Origin: Pocillopora verrucosa | Taxonomy: Eukaryota; Cnidaria; Anthozoa; Scleractinia; Pocilloporidae | NCBI RefSeq assembly: GCF_036669915.1 | Contig: NC_089322.1 | Location: forward strand, 4,373,192-4,437,191 | Length of the DNA stretch: 64,000 bases | Direction: 5' to 3' | Shown here: positions 26,891 through 38,640 of the stretch, one piece after another | Position numbering within the stretch: the stretch's first letter is position 1 | Layout of the letters: the number at the start of each line of letters is the position of its first letter | Program-made: the position numbers and the translations under genes | The notes under the pieces: generated by a model | Seen by the model: only the letters and a program-made list of their open reading frames with translations | Database searches by the model: none | What the model was told of the DNA's origin: nothing

Positions 26891-27239
26891 AGTAATTCAG
26901 GATTAGGTATTGCAAGGCAGGACCACATAAAAACAATAACTCCTGTTCGGTTGTTAAGAGTAGCTCACAACAAACACACCAATAGTTTTTCACTAGTGAC
27001 AGTTTCCTTTGCCCTTGTGGTGAGAATTTTTTTTGAACAAAGCGAGTAAAAATATTGACCAACTGTAAATATTTCGAGAAAAACAAAAGGCAAATTTTTC
27101 ATTCTATATTTAAGTCCAAATTGTATGTTATAACCAGACTAGAGTGATAGAAATGTTATTTTCAGGACAATTTAGAGCAATTTTGATATAGCTATTGAAA
27201 GTACCCGGAATAGCTTTGGTGGGTTTTGCTTTTCTTCCA

Positions 27240-27400
27240 TCCGTGATTGGTTCAGAAATCTCACACCACCCTCTTAATCAATTATATGCAAAACTAAAGC
27301 AAATCGCGATTTCGTCAATTGGTTCAATCCCGCGTTGATATTTCTTCTGATTGGCTGTTGTGATTACGCTGACGACGGTGCGTCGTGAGGCAGGAGTTGC
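27240..27400. repeat. Dispersed repeat with ATTGG/CCAAT boxes
   Basis: Shares 'gtgattggt.cagaaa.tc.cacca', 'tgcaaaactaaa' and later 'tgattggct' blocks with 33975-34140, 36855-37020 and, more weakly, 55070-55215. All contain several ATTGG motifs about 30-60 bp apart. Its nature (old transposon or promoter-like repeat) is unknown. Confidence 0.55.
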
Positions 27401-28126
27401 CGACTGATTTTTTTTTAATACGTAGGAATGTTTTTTTACGGAAAACTTCACGCATCCTATATCCTTCGTCATATCTCTTCGCAGTCGACAAGGAGACAAT
27501 ATTAAGACTCAAAATAAATTGGTCTGTATGAGCTTGAAAAATTATAAAAACGAAAAGCAGTAATCACAAGTGATTCTAAAGTTCAGCTCCATCTAAAGAT
27601 AAATGTGTAAAAATAATCCTCCAGAATTTGATTTATTCGTTTTTCTTCATTAAAATATCTTACGATAAACTTATTCATAAATTGTCGTAACCGACTTCTT
27701 ATGATATCAAGTCGTTGTTAAGCAAAACGTGCTGCGATGAAAATGGTTTGATTTCACTACAAATTGTCAGAGCGAAAATTGTTTTGAAAAATGCTTGGCA
27801 GGCAATGTGGAAAATTGATGCTGAGATTGGGAGTGAAAAGAATGGTGAAGAGTTATACGGAGATCTTTCCCAGTCGTAATTTAGCTCGACTTTTTCCCGC
27901 TAAATATTGTTACTAGGGACGCTAAAACACAAAAAGAAATGTTGCGTTCCATTTTGCGCCAAATAGGTTAAGGATTTTAAGAGATAAAACTGATTTTCTA
28001 AGACGGGAAGAAGTTTTTGTTCATGTCTTTTTGATCAGAGCTCCGTTGTTGGCAAGATGTCTCAATAAGATGTCATCGAGAATTTTTTATTTCCATATTC
28101 TTTTCTTTTGTAAAAATGGTGACGAT

Positions 28127-28254
28127 GTGTCCGCACAGTCCCATAATTCATTATGCATACAATTCTCGGATAAAGAAAACAATGGCGGAAACAATTTAGG
28201 CTTGTCTTTGGGAGTACGGCTTTGTCTGTAGAATACTATAGGATAAGACGGAAA
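28127..28254. mobile_element. Degraded MITE, copy 1
   Basis: Ends 'tgtccgcacagtcccataat' and the imperfect inverse 'atactataggataagacgga'. The inside ('aattctcggataaagaaaac', 'ttgggagtacggctttgt') aligns with the better preserved copy at 29005-29137. No coding content. Confidence 0.65.
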
Positions 28255-29004
28255 TCATTCCAAATTGGTTCCTGGGTATATTGATGGCTTTTCACTAAAG
28301 TTATAATTGGCCTAAATATATTTGTGGATCATTCTCATAACACATCTCGTTAATTTTCAGGCTTAGTAACACTTCCTAAATATTTATTCGAATGCAGTAG
28401 GTAGACATTTGAGAACTTGTTTTAACATTTGATCTTCGTTATAAAAAAAACGTCTGTTATGATAGATATTCCTCTTCGCAAGAAACCTATTCATTTGTTG
28501 AATGAATTGGTGAACGCCTCGGTCCTTAAGTTAATTACCTAAGATTGTAATTTTATCCCAATATCTTTTTAATAATTAATGTTTTTCATAAAAAAAGCCT
28601 CCTTCATGCATGATGGTCTTCATAACTTTAAATCAAGGTCTCAAAGACCTCTTTAGCTTGTAGAGCGAAAGAGCTAACGACGATGGGCTAATTCTCGAAA
28701 CACCAGCTTAGAAACTCTTTACGGTAGCCAATCGACATTGCAAACTTGATAAAACCAAGTTATCGTCTTATACCCCTCACTGACGCAGCACTACAGTTTC
28801 TTTTTAAATTCCCCCCTCCCCACCCTTTATTTACTTTTTAAGCTTGTATGTTTTGTTTACCCATCATCTGATCTCAAGAGAATTGCCAGCTTTATCTTCT
28901 GTAAATTTACGTATATATCCACGTAAATAAGAGGAAATTAGAAATAAATATTTCGCTAGAGTATTATGACACGACCTGAAATGGGTAAACCAAAACATAC
29001 AACG

Positions 29005-29137
29005 TAAAATTTCCGCAGAGCCCCATACTACATTATGTATTCAGTTCTTGGATAGAGAAAACAATGACAAAAACAATACATCGCCATTGGGAAGACGGAT
29101 TTGTTTTACAATAGTATGGGGCTGTGCGGAAGTTTTA
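29005..29137. mobile_element. MITE with 26-bp inverted ends, copy 2
   Basis: Left arm taaaatttccgcagagcccc...; right arm the inverse with two mismatches (...ggggctgtgcggaagtttta). Total 133 bp. It is a relative of 28127-28254, only about 0.9 kb away. A non-autonomous DNA element without an ORF. Confidence 0.8.
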
Positions 29138-31179
29138 CCCCCAAACATAGTTCCATAGATGTTCTCTGACAATTTTGGTTCGACATACTCTTATTTCTTA
29201 GTAATCTTTCTGCCCGGTTGTCAACTTTGGTGTGTCATATATTACAATGAATTGTCATCGGAAGGACAGCCACTAGTACACATTTTAAACCCATTATGAA
29301 CAAACCAGATGCTATAGCTTACCTTTGCGATAATTATTTCCTTCGATTTACTTTCGATGAACTTTTATGCTTTCTTTGAATACTTCCCTCGAACCTGCAA
29401 GGGACAATATGATTACTTAAGTATTATTTATCTAAATTTATGTCTGTGAAAAATTTATTCAAGAATTAAGACAGTTTATTGAAACCTTAAGTATTTATCA
29501 AGCTCAAACATTCAATTTTGATTCCTCTGCCCATCAACCACATTTATGTGAAATATCCTAAACGTTTATCCAACAGGAATTGGCTTTCACGCATTAGGCA
29601 AATTTTAACTCTGAATTTACCGCCAAGTGATGAATTTCCGTCTTTACGAGTTCTATAGACCAAGGCTGTCCTACTTTCAAAATCTATGAATAAAATCTTC
29701 TGTGAAAATTTCGGTTTTTGAACGAAGATGTCAGTATGCCATTGCTTGATGAGAACGACTTCGAAACATTTTCACCCATAATTCAAAATTATCTCAACTC
29801 CACTACGCCACTTGGACAACAACTTAAAATTTAAACATATTGTCATTCTTACCTTTTGTTTTGTTTTGAGCAAAATGCGGCGAGCGACTCCTCGAAGTCT
29901 CCGGCCACATTTAGACGTTGGACTTGATTCATTGACAATTTTCGTAGTTCTTTTTCGTCTGAGAAGTGAATCACTTCAGACCACGAGGAACCATCAAATG
30001 CAAATTACTTGATTCTTACACGTGCAAATTCAAGGTCGCGAATAAAAACCTGGGAACGAATTTGTTGGAAGTTTGGGGAATAATAGGATGTCTGGATGGG
30101 GTATTTTTGTTTAATTCCTTCTAAAAATTATTTATTCAACGCGCTAGATTAATTCAAAATGACAAGAACCCATTCTCCTACTTATGAACTATCAGCCATC
30201 AAACCTAGAAGATCACTGAATACAGGAGACCATGTTCTTTTGACTGAAATTTGTTACAATAACTTTTTATTATGTTGAAAGATTCCCATGCATTTTAATC
30301 CCTGAAACTTTGATACAACAGTCATCTCATTACAACCCTTTGTACGGGCTTCCTGTGGCCTTCGAGCGGGCTGTCATCAGCGCTGCGGCGCAAGCAACGA
30401 AACAGGCGAGAGGTCTGGCACTGGTCAGAGTCCCAGCGGATCTCTAAAAGGATACAGTTTTGGATGGCATCGAACCCCTGAGGTCGCTTCCATTTATGTA
30501 TTGACTCTTTGCATGTACTTCTAGGACTTTTAATTATGAATCATTTAAGCTTTTCTCTATGGAGAACGTTTATGTAATCTATGTTTGTATTCTGTCTATT
30601 TGAAGATTGCACGCGCGTGCGATATAGCTCTCATTCTCAAATAATTCTTTAGACAGTTATACAACTTTCAGACTGTGTTCTCGTCGAGGGAGAAACCCCC
30701 AAAATTTAGTGAAACTCTCAGGAAACAATCAGGGCACAAATTGTCTACAAGTTTAATTGTAATTGCAACACACACAACAGTTGGTGACCAAAACACCTAC
30801 AGTCTTACCACCACGTGTTCTGCTTCTTATTAATTGTGATAGGGAACAACTGAAATCGGACACCTACTAATGACAAACTGGAAGAACTCAATGCGCAGAC
30901 TCAAAACGGCGAAACACGTGCGATTCAAGGTGGCGGGTAATATGAGCGTGAGAGAGGGCTGTGAAACGGGTCTGGCACTGGTTACATTGTCGTGTCTCAG
31001 AGCTTGGTCCTAAGCTGAGGCTTTGTTGCGGCCAGCTTGTGATTTCTTGCAGTTATCAAGGAAAAGATTACTGCACCTGTTACTGGCCAGCCTATCTAAA
31101 TGCTTATTAAAACAGCCTCTTTTCACTGCATTTTTTTCCACGATATGCAATTCAACCTTTATGTCACGCTATGAGTTTG
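29138..31179. other. Gene-poor stretch
   Basis: AT-rich sequence with no convincing gene on either strand. A moderately GC-rich patch at 30330-30480 ('ctgtcatcagcgctgcggcg') has no long open frame. Confidence 0.5.
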
Positions 31180-33974
31180 CGCACTGAGTTCTTGCGGTTC
31201 TCTGATTGTTTCTTGCGGTTTGACCCCTGAATGTCAATTTCCTTTTATTCCCCTTTGTAATCAACAAGAAGCAGAACATTTGGCAATAAAATGTCGCAAT
31301 TTCAAGGTGTTCTGGTCACGTACTGTTGTTTATTTTGCGAGGTAATAAAAATTCAACATGAAGACAATTTGTGCACTGATTGTTTCTGAGAGTTTCAATA
31401 AGTTTCACGGCTTTCTCTCTCGACGGAAACCCAGTCTGAAGGTAATATACTGTCTGTTTAAGGAAATAAATGGGAATAACAACTAACTCCCGCAAAAATC
31501 GACAGAATACAAACAAGAGGATAGCTATATTCATAATAATCTCAGAAGCACCTGCAAAAGATCAGAACATAGAAGAAAGAATCGTTTACCAGGCAACTAC
31601 CTCAGGAGAAAGAAATCTTAGACCCTATAACGTTCGCAACAACCCAAGATTGCATGAAACTGGACAGGAATGCCGATACTAAAAGGCCGTTGGTGTAACA
31701 AGTTTCTCGATTTTTATCACGCGTGCCGTGATTGTCCCTTTATTTCTGCCACATACCTCTTTCAACTTCAGCTCTCATAATTTTATGTAAATCGAACAGT
31801 GTTCCTGTGTTGATGTTTTTATTGCATCTCATCGCTTTCTTGCTAGACAATGTATTGATATTGGAAAGAGGCTGTTCCATGTTTGAAAGGATTAGTTTGT
31901 TTCGTAATCATGAAAACGTTTCTAATTTAGATTTTTGTAAAATAAGGATCATTTTACATTGTAAAACCATCGTTCACGCGCGCAGCAGAGTTTGTGTTTA
32001 CTTCTGCAAACTCCACTGATTTCCAGTTCTTTTCGTTTCAGTGCGTAAATTAAAGTAAGCCTCAAGTCAATGACTGAGAGAAGAGCCTATTTTGATGCTG
32101 AAGGATTGAATTGGTGAGTGTTTTCTGAAAAGGATACACTCGATAAGCCTTGAAGAATATTCCAGTGCTTCTAATCTCTGTTATGACTTAGTGCACAGTT
32201 TTAGGAATGTTAACAGCAAAAAAAACGTGACTTTAATCACCTCAGTTGATGCTGACGGAAAATTTCCTTTGTTGTTATGCCTCATTAGTATTCAAATATA
32301 CAGAAATTGATCATACGATCGATAAAAACAAACTTGACAATACATCTCGTCAGGTGTGCGGTTGATTTTGCGTAGAAATCTTATCCTGGGAAAAGGTAAG
32401 GTAATTTTTGGGTATAATCGTTGCAAAATGGTCAAGCATTGCTCATTATTATTTCGGATAAATTTTTTCAAGCATTTGCCGCTTTTACAGGCATTTAGCG
32501 GATAAAACGGTCATATTAGATTATTGAATTTGAAAATGAACTGCGTAACAGCTGAGTATTATCCCCTAGAAATTAAGCGAGCGTTAAGCTAAAACCTCGC
32601 TAAGATCTTGATGGAAGATGTTTTCATTGTTGTTCTTTGAAGCTAAAAAGTGTTTCAGCTGTGAGAAAGCCTGAACAGGCAGTTGTTTTGCTTAACAGCA
32701 ATGAAGTGAAGTAAGAATTCGTTAGGGTGATATGAGGAAGGGGCTGACCGTTTGTTATCTTAAAATAAGATCTAGTCCCCATAATAATTGCAACCTCTGG
32801 CCACTAGAATATGGTGCAGAATAACTTTCGTGCTTGAGGCAAAGCGTTTTTTTAACTGAATAACGAATTTTCCACGGTGGTCATCCAAAATTTCTAAACA
32901 AGTAAACGGATCGACAAACAGCTCCGACGCATAAGATCAATTTTTAGTGTTTCCATTACCCCATGTAAAGTCAAGACAAAGGACCTCTCTTAATCCTCAA
33001 TAACTACTCATGAAGATGCAATATGACTCTTCGCTGTATTCTAAGAAAAAGAACCGTCTATTGCATTTACCAAGGTCAGTTACGCCGACTAAAGAAATGG
33101 CAAACAAGACGTTTAAATTTCCACCATTAGTAAACCGCATAAACGAACACACCGATCTCACTTTCATTTCGTGCGGGCCTCAACTGAACTCCGTCGAAAA
33201 TATGCAAAGAAAAAAAACACTCTTGTTCTCGGCTGAAGCAGATATTTTCCTTCAGCGCCTTAAGGTTGAGAGCGGACGACCCTAAAAGCTTTTGCCAATA
33301 AGTATGTTGATTGACTATGAATTCGTAGCCGCGATGTTTACTCGTAAACTGATGCGTCATCTTTCTTCGGTCTTTGTATGGAAAACGAAAACAGATCAAT
33401 CCGAACTTACAAAAAAGGGTTGTAAAAATACATTCACTTGAGAAAAGGGGCGAGTTCTTCGTAATATTTCGATCCATTGTGCAAAGCATAGTAAGGGCTA
33501 GACTTGGCAACACAAACCTCGACGGGTTAAGAATAAATTAGCGACAGACGAGTGTCTTTTTTTTAAGTATGGCTGTGATTTATTCAGATTACTGTTAACT
33601 AACTTAAAAATAAAAAAAATAACTTACTTAACTTAAAACTTATTGTTTTGATAGATATTCCGAGAGAACACTAGCATCCAATCGTTCTTTTTCTTAAAAC
33701 AGAAGTGAAGCTCGCGAAAAAGGTGATTCAGGGGTGTTTTCGGGGGTGTAATCAAGGGTTGATGAGCACAAACAATAGCTTGCGTACATTGTACAAGCGT
33801 CTTCTTTCCTTAATACCTTATTTCGGACAGTAAATGACTAAAGAAAATGAACAAAAGTGAATAGAATGAAGAAAGCAATTTTCAATTGTTTGCCAAAAGT
33901 AATCAGTGATTGCTTTGTTTTTCCTTTGCATCAAGTTCAAGTTCAAAGTTTCATTCACCAACTTGAACTTCACT

Positions 33975-34140
33975 TTGTGATTGGTCCAGAAAAGTCACAC
34001 CACCATCTCACCTATTTACTTGCAAAACTAAAACCATCACAACCTGGTCGTCCGCCTTTTCTTGCGCTTTAGGCAGTTTGGTCGGTTTTATTTTAAGGTC
34101 TCATTGGCTCTTAATGGTATTTCGTTTCTTCTGAGTTGCC
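33975..34140. repeat. CCAAT-box-bearing repeat upstream of microprotein copy 1
   Basis: Contains gtgattggtccagaaaa, caaaactaaaaccatcacaa, ttaggcagtttggtcggttt and tctcattggctcttaatggt. The same order occurs before copy 2 at 36855-37020. The ATTGG motifs 350-520 bp upstream of the microprotein ATG could act as promoter elements, but the related sequence elsewhere in the window suggests a dispersed repeat. Confidence 0.5.
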
Positions 34141-34496
34141 TATGTAGATGTGATTATTTTGGGTTTGGTTTTACAACACTCAATCGAAAAGTGCACTAAT
34201 CAATCCAAACTGAAAACTCCAAAAGTGAAACTCAAACATGCGAAGCGTCTACCCAGGGGAATGGAGCTTTGAAAATATGCAAATTTGGACAGACTAAAAG
34301 TTCTACAAATCTACTAATGGTGACATGGACAATCCCGTGAGAAAGACCACCTATAGGTCTATTTCGTCTCCACATGCACGCCTTCATTTTTACGCGAGCT
34401 CTACTCACGGGAGACTTGAGTTTTAATCAATGGAATGACTTGGGAAAAAGCATATATGAAAATTTATTTTTGATTTTTTTGTTCAGGTGTGCAATC

Positions 34497-34679
34497 ATGG
34501 TTTTTGGCGAAGCTCTAGTGTTGGCGTTCCTGGCCACAACAGTAGCCTTATTTGGTGTGTCTGTCCACAGTATTTTCACATCCAAGCACAACTCGCTGAT
34601 GGAATTGAGAAAACTGGAGGATCAGATGATGGAAAAGTACGGCTGGAATCCTTCAATGCCTTACAATGCATACAACTAA
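34497..34679 (+). CDS. 60-residue single-pass membrane microprotein, copy 1
   Basis: ATG at 34497, TAA at 34677-34679. The protein starts with a hydrophobic helix (about residues 3-27, MVFGEALVLAFLATTVALFG), then a charged tail (residues 31-50, containing KLEDQMMEK) and an aromatic/Asn/Pro-rich C-terminus ending NAYN. Predicted type III or II single-pass topology. A good acceptor (tttttttgttcag) lies 12 bases before the ATG, so the coding region probably sits in one exon after a 5' UTR intron. The second copy at 37380-37562 differs at three bases, one of them amino-acid-changing (Thr to Ala at about residue 16), while flanking DNA differs more. I do not recognise the family. Confidence 0.7.
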   Translation: MVFGEALVLAFLATTVALFGVSVHSIFTSKHNSLMELRKLEDQMMEKYGWNPSMPYNAYN

Positions 34680-35274
34680 AGATAAAAAGCGTAGAAGAAA
34701 AGCTGGATTTTTCAACCAGATAATTGCTGGCCTTCAGTAAGTGTGAAGAAACTGTAGATCGAGGTTGCATTGGAATTCCAAGTTCCACAAGAATTTTTTT
34801 TGTATATTGGCGTGTTAATTACAACACCGTAGAAGGACTGATCTGCAAAGATGACCTAAGAAGTTTTGCCCTGGTTTTATTATAAGCTTAGCACATTTAC
34901 GAGATATTAACAAGAAGAAACCTACATGCTTTCCTTTAGAGTAACGTGAACCAGCTTGATACAGTTGTGTGATACCTGATTAACAATTTAGCTTTTAAAG
35001 GTATTTATCGGTTCAATGTTATTTGTAGGTTAAAAATTTTTCATCGAAACAATCTTACTGTCAAGATTGTGGTCAATCGAGTGTAGGATCCGGAAATGAG
35101 TAAAGATCTAGTAAGATCTAAATTAAACCTTTTTTTATCTTTAATGAGAACCTTCAGTAGTCCTTCAGCTGACGGCCAGCTTTCTTCTGAGAAACGCGAC
35201 AAACGGGTTTCTGAAAATATACTCGTACAACAGTTTACAACTCTTCTGAAAATAATTATGCTGAGGACCGGTTG

Positions 35275-35503
35275 TTATTTATTGCCCGGGAGGGGAGGGG
35301 TAGGAATTTTGGTCTTGTTACGATTAAATTTACCTGATCCCCCATAAAGCTCTGTAGTAGTCTTATGATTCTCGCTTATTGGCAGTTAATTAGCAGTTAA
35401 TTTTATATAGCCTCCTTTTAGTCTACTTTAGGGACGATTGATACCCCCTCTATTTTCCAAAACCCCCTCCCCCCACCCCCACCACCTCAGGCAATAAATG
35501 GCA
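35275..35503. mobile_element. GC-rich-ended MITE, copy 1
   Basis: Inverted ends: ttatttattgcccgggaggg on the left and ccacctcaggcaataaatgg on the right. Inside: 'tttacctgatcccccataa' and 'cagttaattttatatagcct'. The same element sits at the equivalent place in duplication copy 2 (38337-38597), so it was present before the duplication. A third, separate copy lies at 40445-40758. Confidence 0.75.
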
Positions 35504-37379
35504 GACTATGTTCTAACTTGCAGATTTCTGTTGGGTAAGCCTCTCACTTAGTAAAGACGCTAGTTTGCACGCTGAGTTTTTTCACTTGTAAATGTTAAAT
35601 CGCTATTATTCCCCCATTGTGATTTAAAGAAGCAAACAGCGTAACGGGAAAATTTAACATGTTTTGGTCACGTACTATCGTGTAGTTTGCGAGGTAATTA
35701 ATATTCAGCATGTAAACAGTTTGCGCTCTGATGGTTTCCTGAGAGTTTAGATAAATTAAATTGGAGGGCTCTCTCCAGACGAAAACGAAATCTGAAGATT
35801 TTGCACTACCTGTATTTTGCTACATGCAAAAAAAGTCTCGCTGAAACGGGTATCGGAAATTCTCGTTCTCTCTTCCGTCCTTTTATAACTAAAAAAAAAA
35901 CACTTGTAGACATGAAAAATGTGCCACCGACTTGTCTATAAATAGAAACAGATGGCAAACAAGACGTTTAAATTTCCACCATTAGTAAACCGCAAAAACG
36001 AACACTCTGATCTCACTTTTATTTCGTGCAGACCTCAAATGAACCCCGTCAAAAATATGCAAAGAAAAAAATATACACTGTTTTTCTCGGCTGAAGCAAA
36101 TACTTTCCTTTCAGCGCCTTAAGGTTGACAATAGGCGAAGCTAAAAGCTTTTGCCAATAAGTGTCTTGATTGTCTATGGATTAGCAGCCGCACTGCATAT
36201 TTGTAAATACGTCTTCTTTCTTCGGTCTTCAAATGAAAAACGAAATCAGATCAATCCGAACTTACAAAAACTGGTCGTAAAGATACAGATACTGTTATTG
36301 ATCCAGATACGTTTACTTGAGAAAAGGACCGAATACATCGTACCACTTTGATCCATTGTTCGTAGCATTATAACGGCTAGACTTGGCCAGACAAACCTCG
36401 ACGGGTTAAGAACAAATTAGCGACAGACGATTATTTTATTTATTTTTTCTTTTCAGAGTATGGCTGTGATTTATGCAGATTAATGCCAGCGAACTTAAAA
36501 AAACAACAAAACAAACTTAATGTTTAAGTAGATATTCTGAGGGATCACTGGTATCCAATTGTCTGTTTTCCTTCTAGAAGAAGTAAAGCTCGCGAAAAAG
36601 GTGATTCGGGGGCGTTTTCTTGGGTGTAATCAAGGGTTGATGAGCACAAACAATAGCTTGCGTACATTATACTAGTGTCTTCTTTCTTCAGTAATTTATT
36701 GCGGAAAGTAAATGAATAAAGAAAATGAACAAAAGCGAATAGAATGAATAGAGCAATTTTTAATTGTTTGTCGACAGTAATCAATGATTGCTCTGTTTTT
36801 CCTTTACATCAAGTTTAAGTTCAAAGTTTCATTCACCAACTTGAACTTCACTTCGTGATTGGTCCAGAAAACTCGCACCACCATCTCAGCTAATTAGTTG
36901 CAAAACTAAAACCATCACAACCTGGTCGTCTGAGTTTTCCCGCACCTTAGGCAGCTTGGTTGGTTTTTTTCTTTAAGGTTTCATTGGCTCTTAATGGTAT
37001 TTCGTTTCTTCTGACTGACCTTCGTGATTATTTTGGTTTTGGTTTTACAACGCACAATCGAAAAGCTCACTTACTAGTCGAAACTGAAAACTCCAAAAGT
37101 GAAACTCAGACATGCGAAGCGTCCACCCAGGGGAATGGACTTGAAAAGATGCAAATTTAGACAGACTGAAATTTACGTGAATAAATATCTCGTGAAAAAA
37201 ACCACATACTGGTCTATTTCGTCTCCGCATGCACGTCTTAATTTTTCACGAGCTCTACCCACGCGAGACTTGAACGCTTCACGCTTGCATCGCGGTAAGA
37301 TGAGTTTTAATCAATGGATGACCTAGGAAAAAGCATGTATGAATATTTTTTTGTTATATTTTCGTTCAGGTGCGCAATC

Positions 37380-37562
37380 ATGGTTTTTGGCGAAGCTCTA
37401 GTGTTGGCGTTCCTGGCTACAGCAGTAGCCTTATTTGGTGTGTCTGTGCACAGTATTTTCACATCCAAGCACAACTCGCTGATGGAATTGAGAAAACTGG
37501 AGGATCAGATGATGGAAAAGTACGGCTGGAATCCTTCAATGCCTTACAATGCATACAACTAA
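37380..37562 (+). CDS. 60-residue single-pass membrane microprotein, copy 2
   Basis: Tandem paralogue of 34497-34679, with 180 of 183 bases identical. ATG at 37380 lies 11 bases after an acceptor (atattttcgttcag). Predicted N-terminal membrane helix and charged tail are as in copy 1. The differences are two silent changes (gcc/gct and gtc/gtg) and one Thr to Ala change. An intact frame and splice acceptor in both copies suggest both are functional. Alternatively the copies are very recent or gene-converted. Confidence 0.7.
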   Translation: MVFGEALVLAFLATAVALFGVSVHSIFTSKHNSLMELRKLEDQMMEKYGWNPSMPYNAYN

Positions 37563-38148
37563 AGATAAAAAGCGTAGAGGAAAAGCTTAAACTGGATTTA
37601 TCACCTAGATAATTGCTGGCCCTTAGTTAGTGTGAAGAAACCGTAGATCGAGGTTGCATTAGAATTCCAAGTTCCACAATAATTTTTTTTTGTATATTGG
37701 CGTGTTAACTACAACACCGTAGAAGGACTGATCTGCAAAGCTGACCTAAGAAGTTTTGCCCTGGTTTTATTACAAGCTTAGCACAAACATTTACGAGAAA
37801 TTTAACAAGAAGAAACCTACATGTTTTCCTTTAGAGTAACGAGAACCAGCTTGATACAGTTGTCTGATACCTAATTAACAATTAAGCTTTCAAAGTTATT
37901 TATCAGTGAAATGTTATTTGTGGGTAAAAATTTTCATCGAAACAAACTTACTGTCAAGATTGTGGTCAATCGAGTGTAGGATTCGGAACTGAGTAAAGAT
38001 CTATTGAGATCTAAATGAAAGCATTTTTTTTATTTTATCTTTAATGAGAACCTTCAGTAGTCTTTCGGCTAACGGCTTTCTTTCTTCCAAGAAACGCGAC
38101 CAACGGGTTTCTGAAAATATACTCGTACAACAGTTTACAACTCTTTTG

Positions 38149-38311
38149 AAAAAAAAACCGAGCGTTTGAAGAACAGTTTTATTTTTAGCCATGTCTATAA
38201 GATGTAGATAATTTTCTTATTCTCTTTTGTTATCATCAGTATTTGTAAATATCCCGTAATTCAGCCTATGGCTGCAATGGTGGTTAATAAAGTATCTTAT
38301 CTTATCTAAAG
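38149..38311 (+). mobile_element. Retroelement 3' tail inserted into duplication copy 2
   Basis: Comparison with copy 1 shows about 160 extra bases between 'acaactctt.tgaaa' and 'gaaaataattatgctgagga'. The insert ends 'ggttaataaagtatcttatc' and 'ttatct', the 3' end style of a LINE-like element. A short gaaaa flanks both sides as a possible target-site duplication. It carries an AATAAA. The insertion postdates the duplication. Confidence 0.65.
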
Positions 38312-38336
38312 AAAATAATTATGCTGAGGACCAGTC

Positions 38337-38597
38337 GTTATTTATTGTCTGGGAGGGGAGGGGTGGGGTTTTTAGTCATGCCGCGATTAAATTTACCTGA
38401 TCCCCCATAAGGCTCTCTGGTATTCCTATGATCCTCACTTATTGGCAATTAACTGGCGATTAATTTTCTATAACCTCCCTTTATACTACTTTGAGGACGA
38501 CTGATTCCTCCTCTATTTCCCTCCCTAAACCACTCGCCTCCTTCCTTCCTTCCTCTCACCCCCCCCCCCCAACACTACCTCAGGCGATAAATGACGG
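38337..38597. mobile_element. GC-rich-ended MITE, copy 2
   Basis: Starts ttatttattgtctgggaggg and ends with the inverse 'actacctcaggcgataaatg'. Inner sequence matches 35275-35503, with an expanded C tract at about 38560-38571. Confidence 0.75.
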
Positions 38598-38640
38598 ACT
38601 TTGTTCTAACTTGCAGATTCGATAAAGCAACCATGATAAC

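Larger units (their letters stand above)
24872..28126. other. Gene-poor stretch with scattered weak frames
   Basis: Minus-strand frames at 25787-25987, 26107-26358 and 26493-26717 are hydrophilic and somewhat protein-like, but I found no consistent splice chain and no domain. A SINE lies at 26655-26890 and a CCAAT-rich dispersed repeat at 27240-27400. Otherwise nothing is recognised. Confidence 0.45.
31180..35530. repeat. Segmental tandem duplication, copy 1
   Basis: Sequence from about 31180 to 35530 aligns in direct orientation with 35560-38620. Shared blocks include the cacgtact..tttgcgaggtaat stretch (31315/35670), aagacgtttaaatttccacc (33108/35958), the microprotein gene (34497/37380) and the GC-rich MITE (35275/38337). 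Copy 1 has about 1.5 kb (about 31490-33090) with no counterpart in copy 2, so one copy gained or lost it. Confidence 0.8.
35560..38640. repeat. Segmental tandem duplication, copy 2
   Basis: Direct-orientation counterpart of 31180-35530. It keeps the microprotein gene, its upstream repeat and the GC-rich MITE. It lacks the ~1.5 kb specific to copy 1 and has gained a ~160-bp retroelement tail at 38149-38311. A potential ORF conserved at 33091-33285 in copy 1 is frameshifted here, which argues that ORF is not coding. Confidence 0.8.

Noticed and set aside
33010-33285. 91-codon ORF in duplication copy 1
   Set aside because: The corresponding sequence in copy 2 (from about 35950) is frameshifted and truncated, so there is no sign of selection on the frame.
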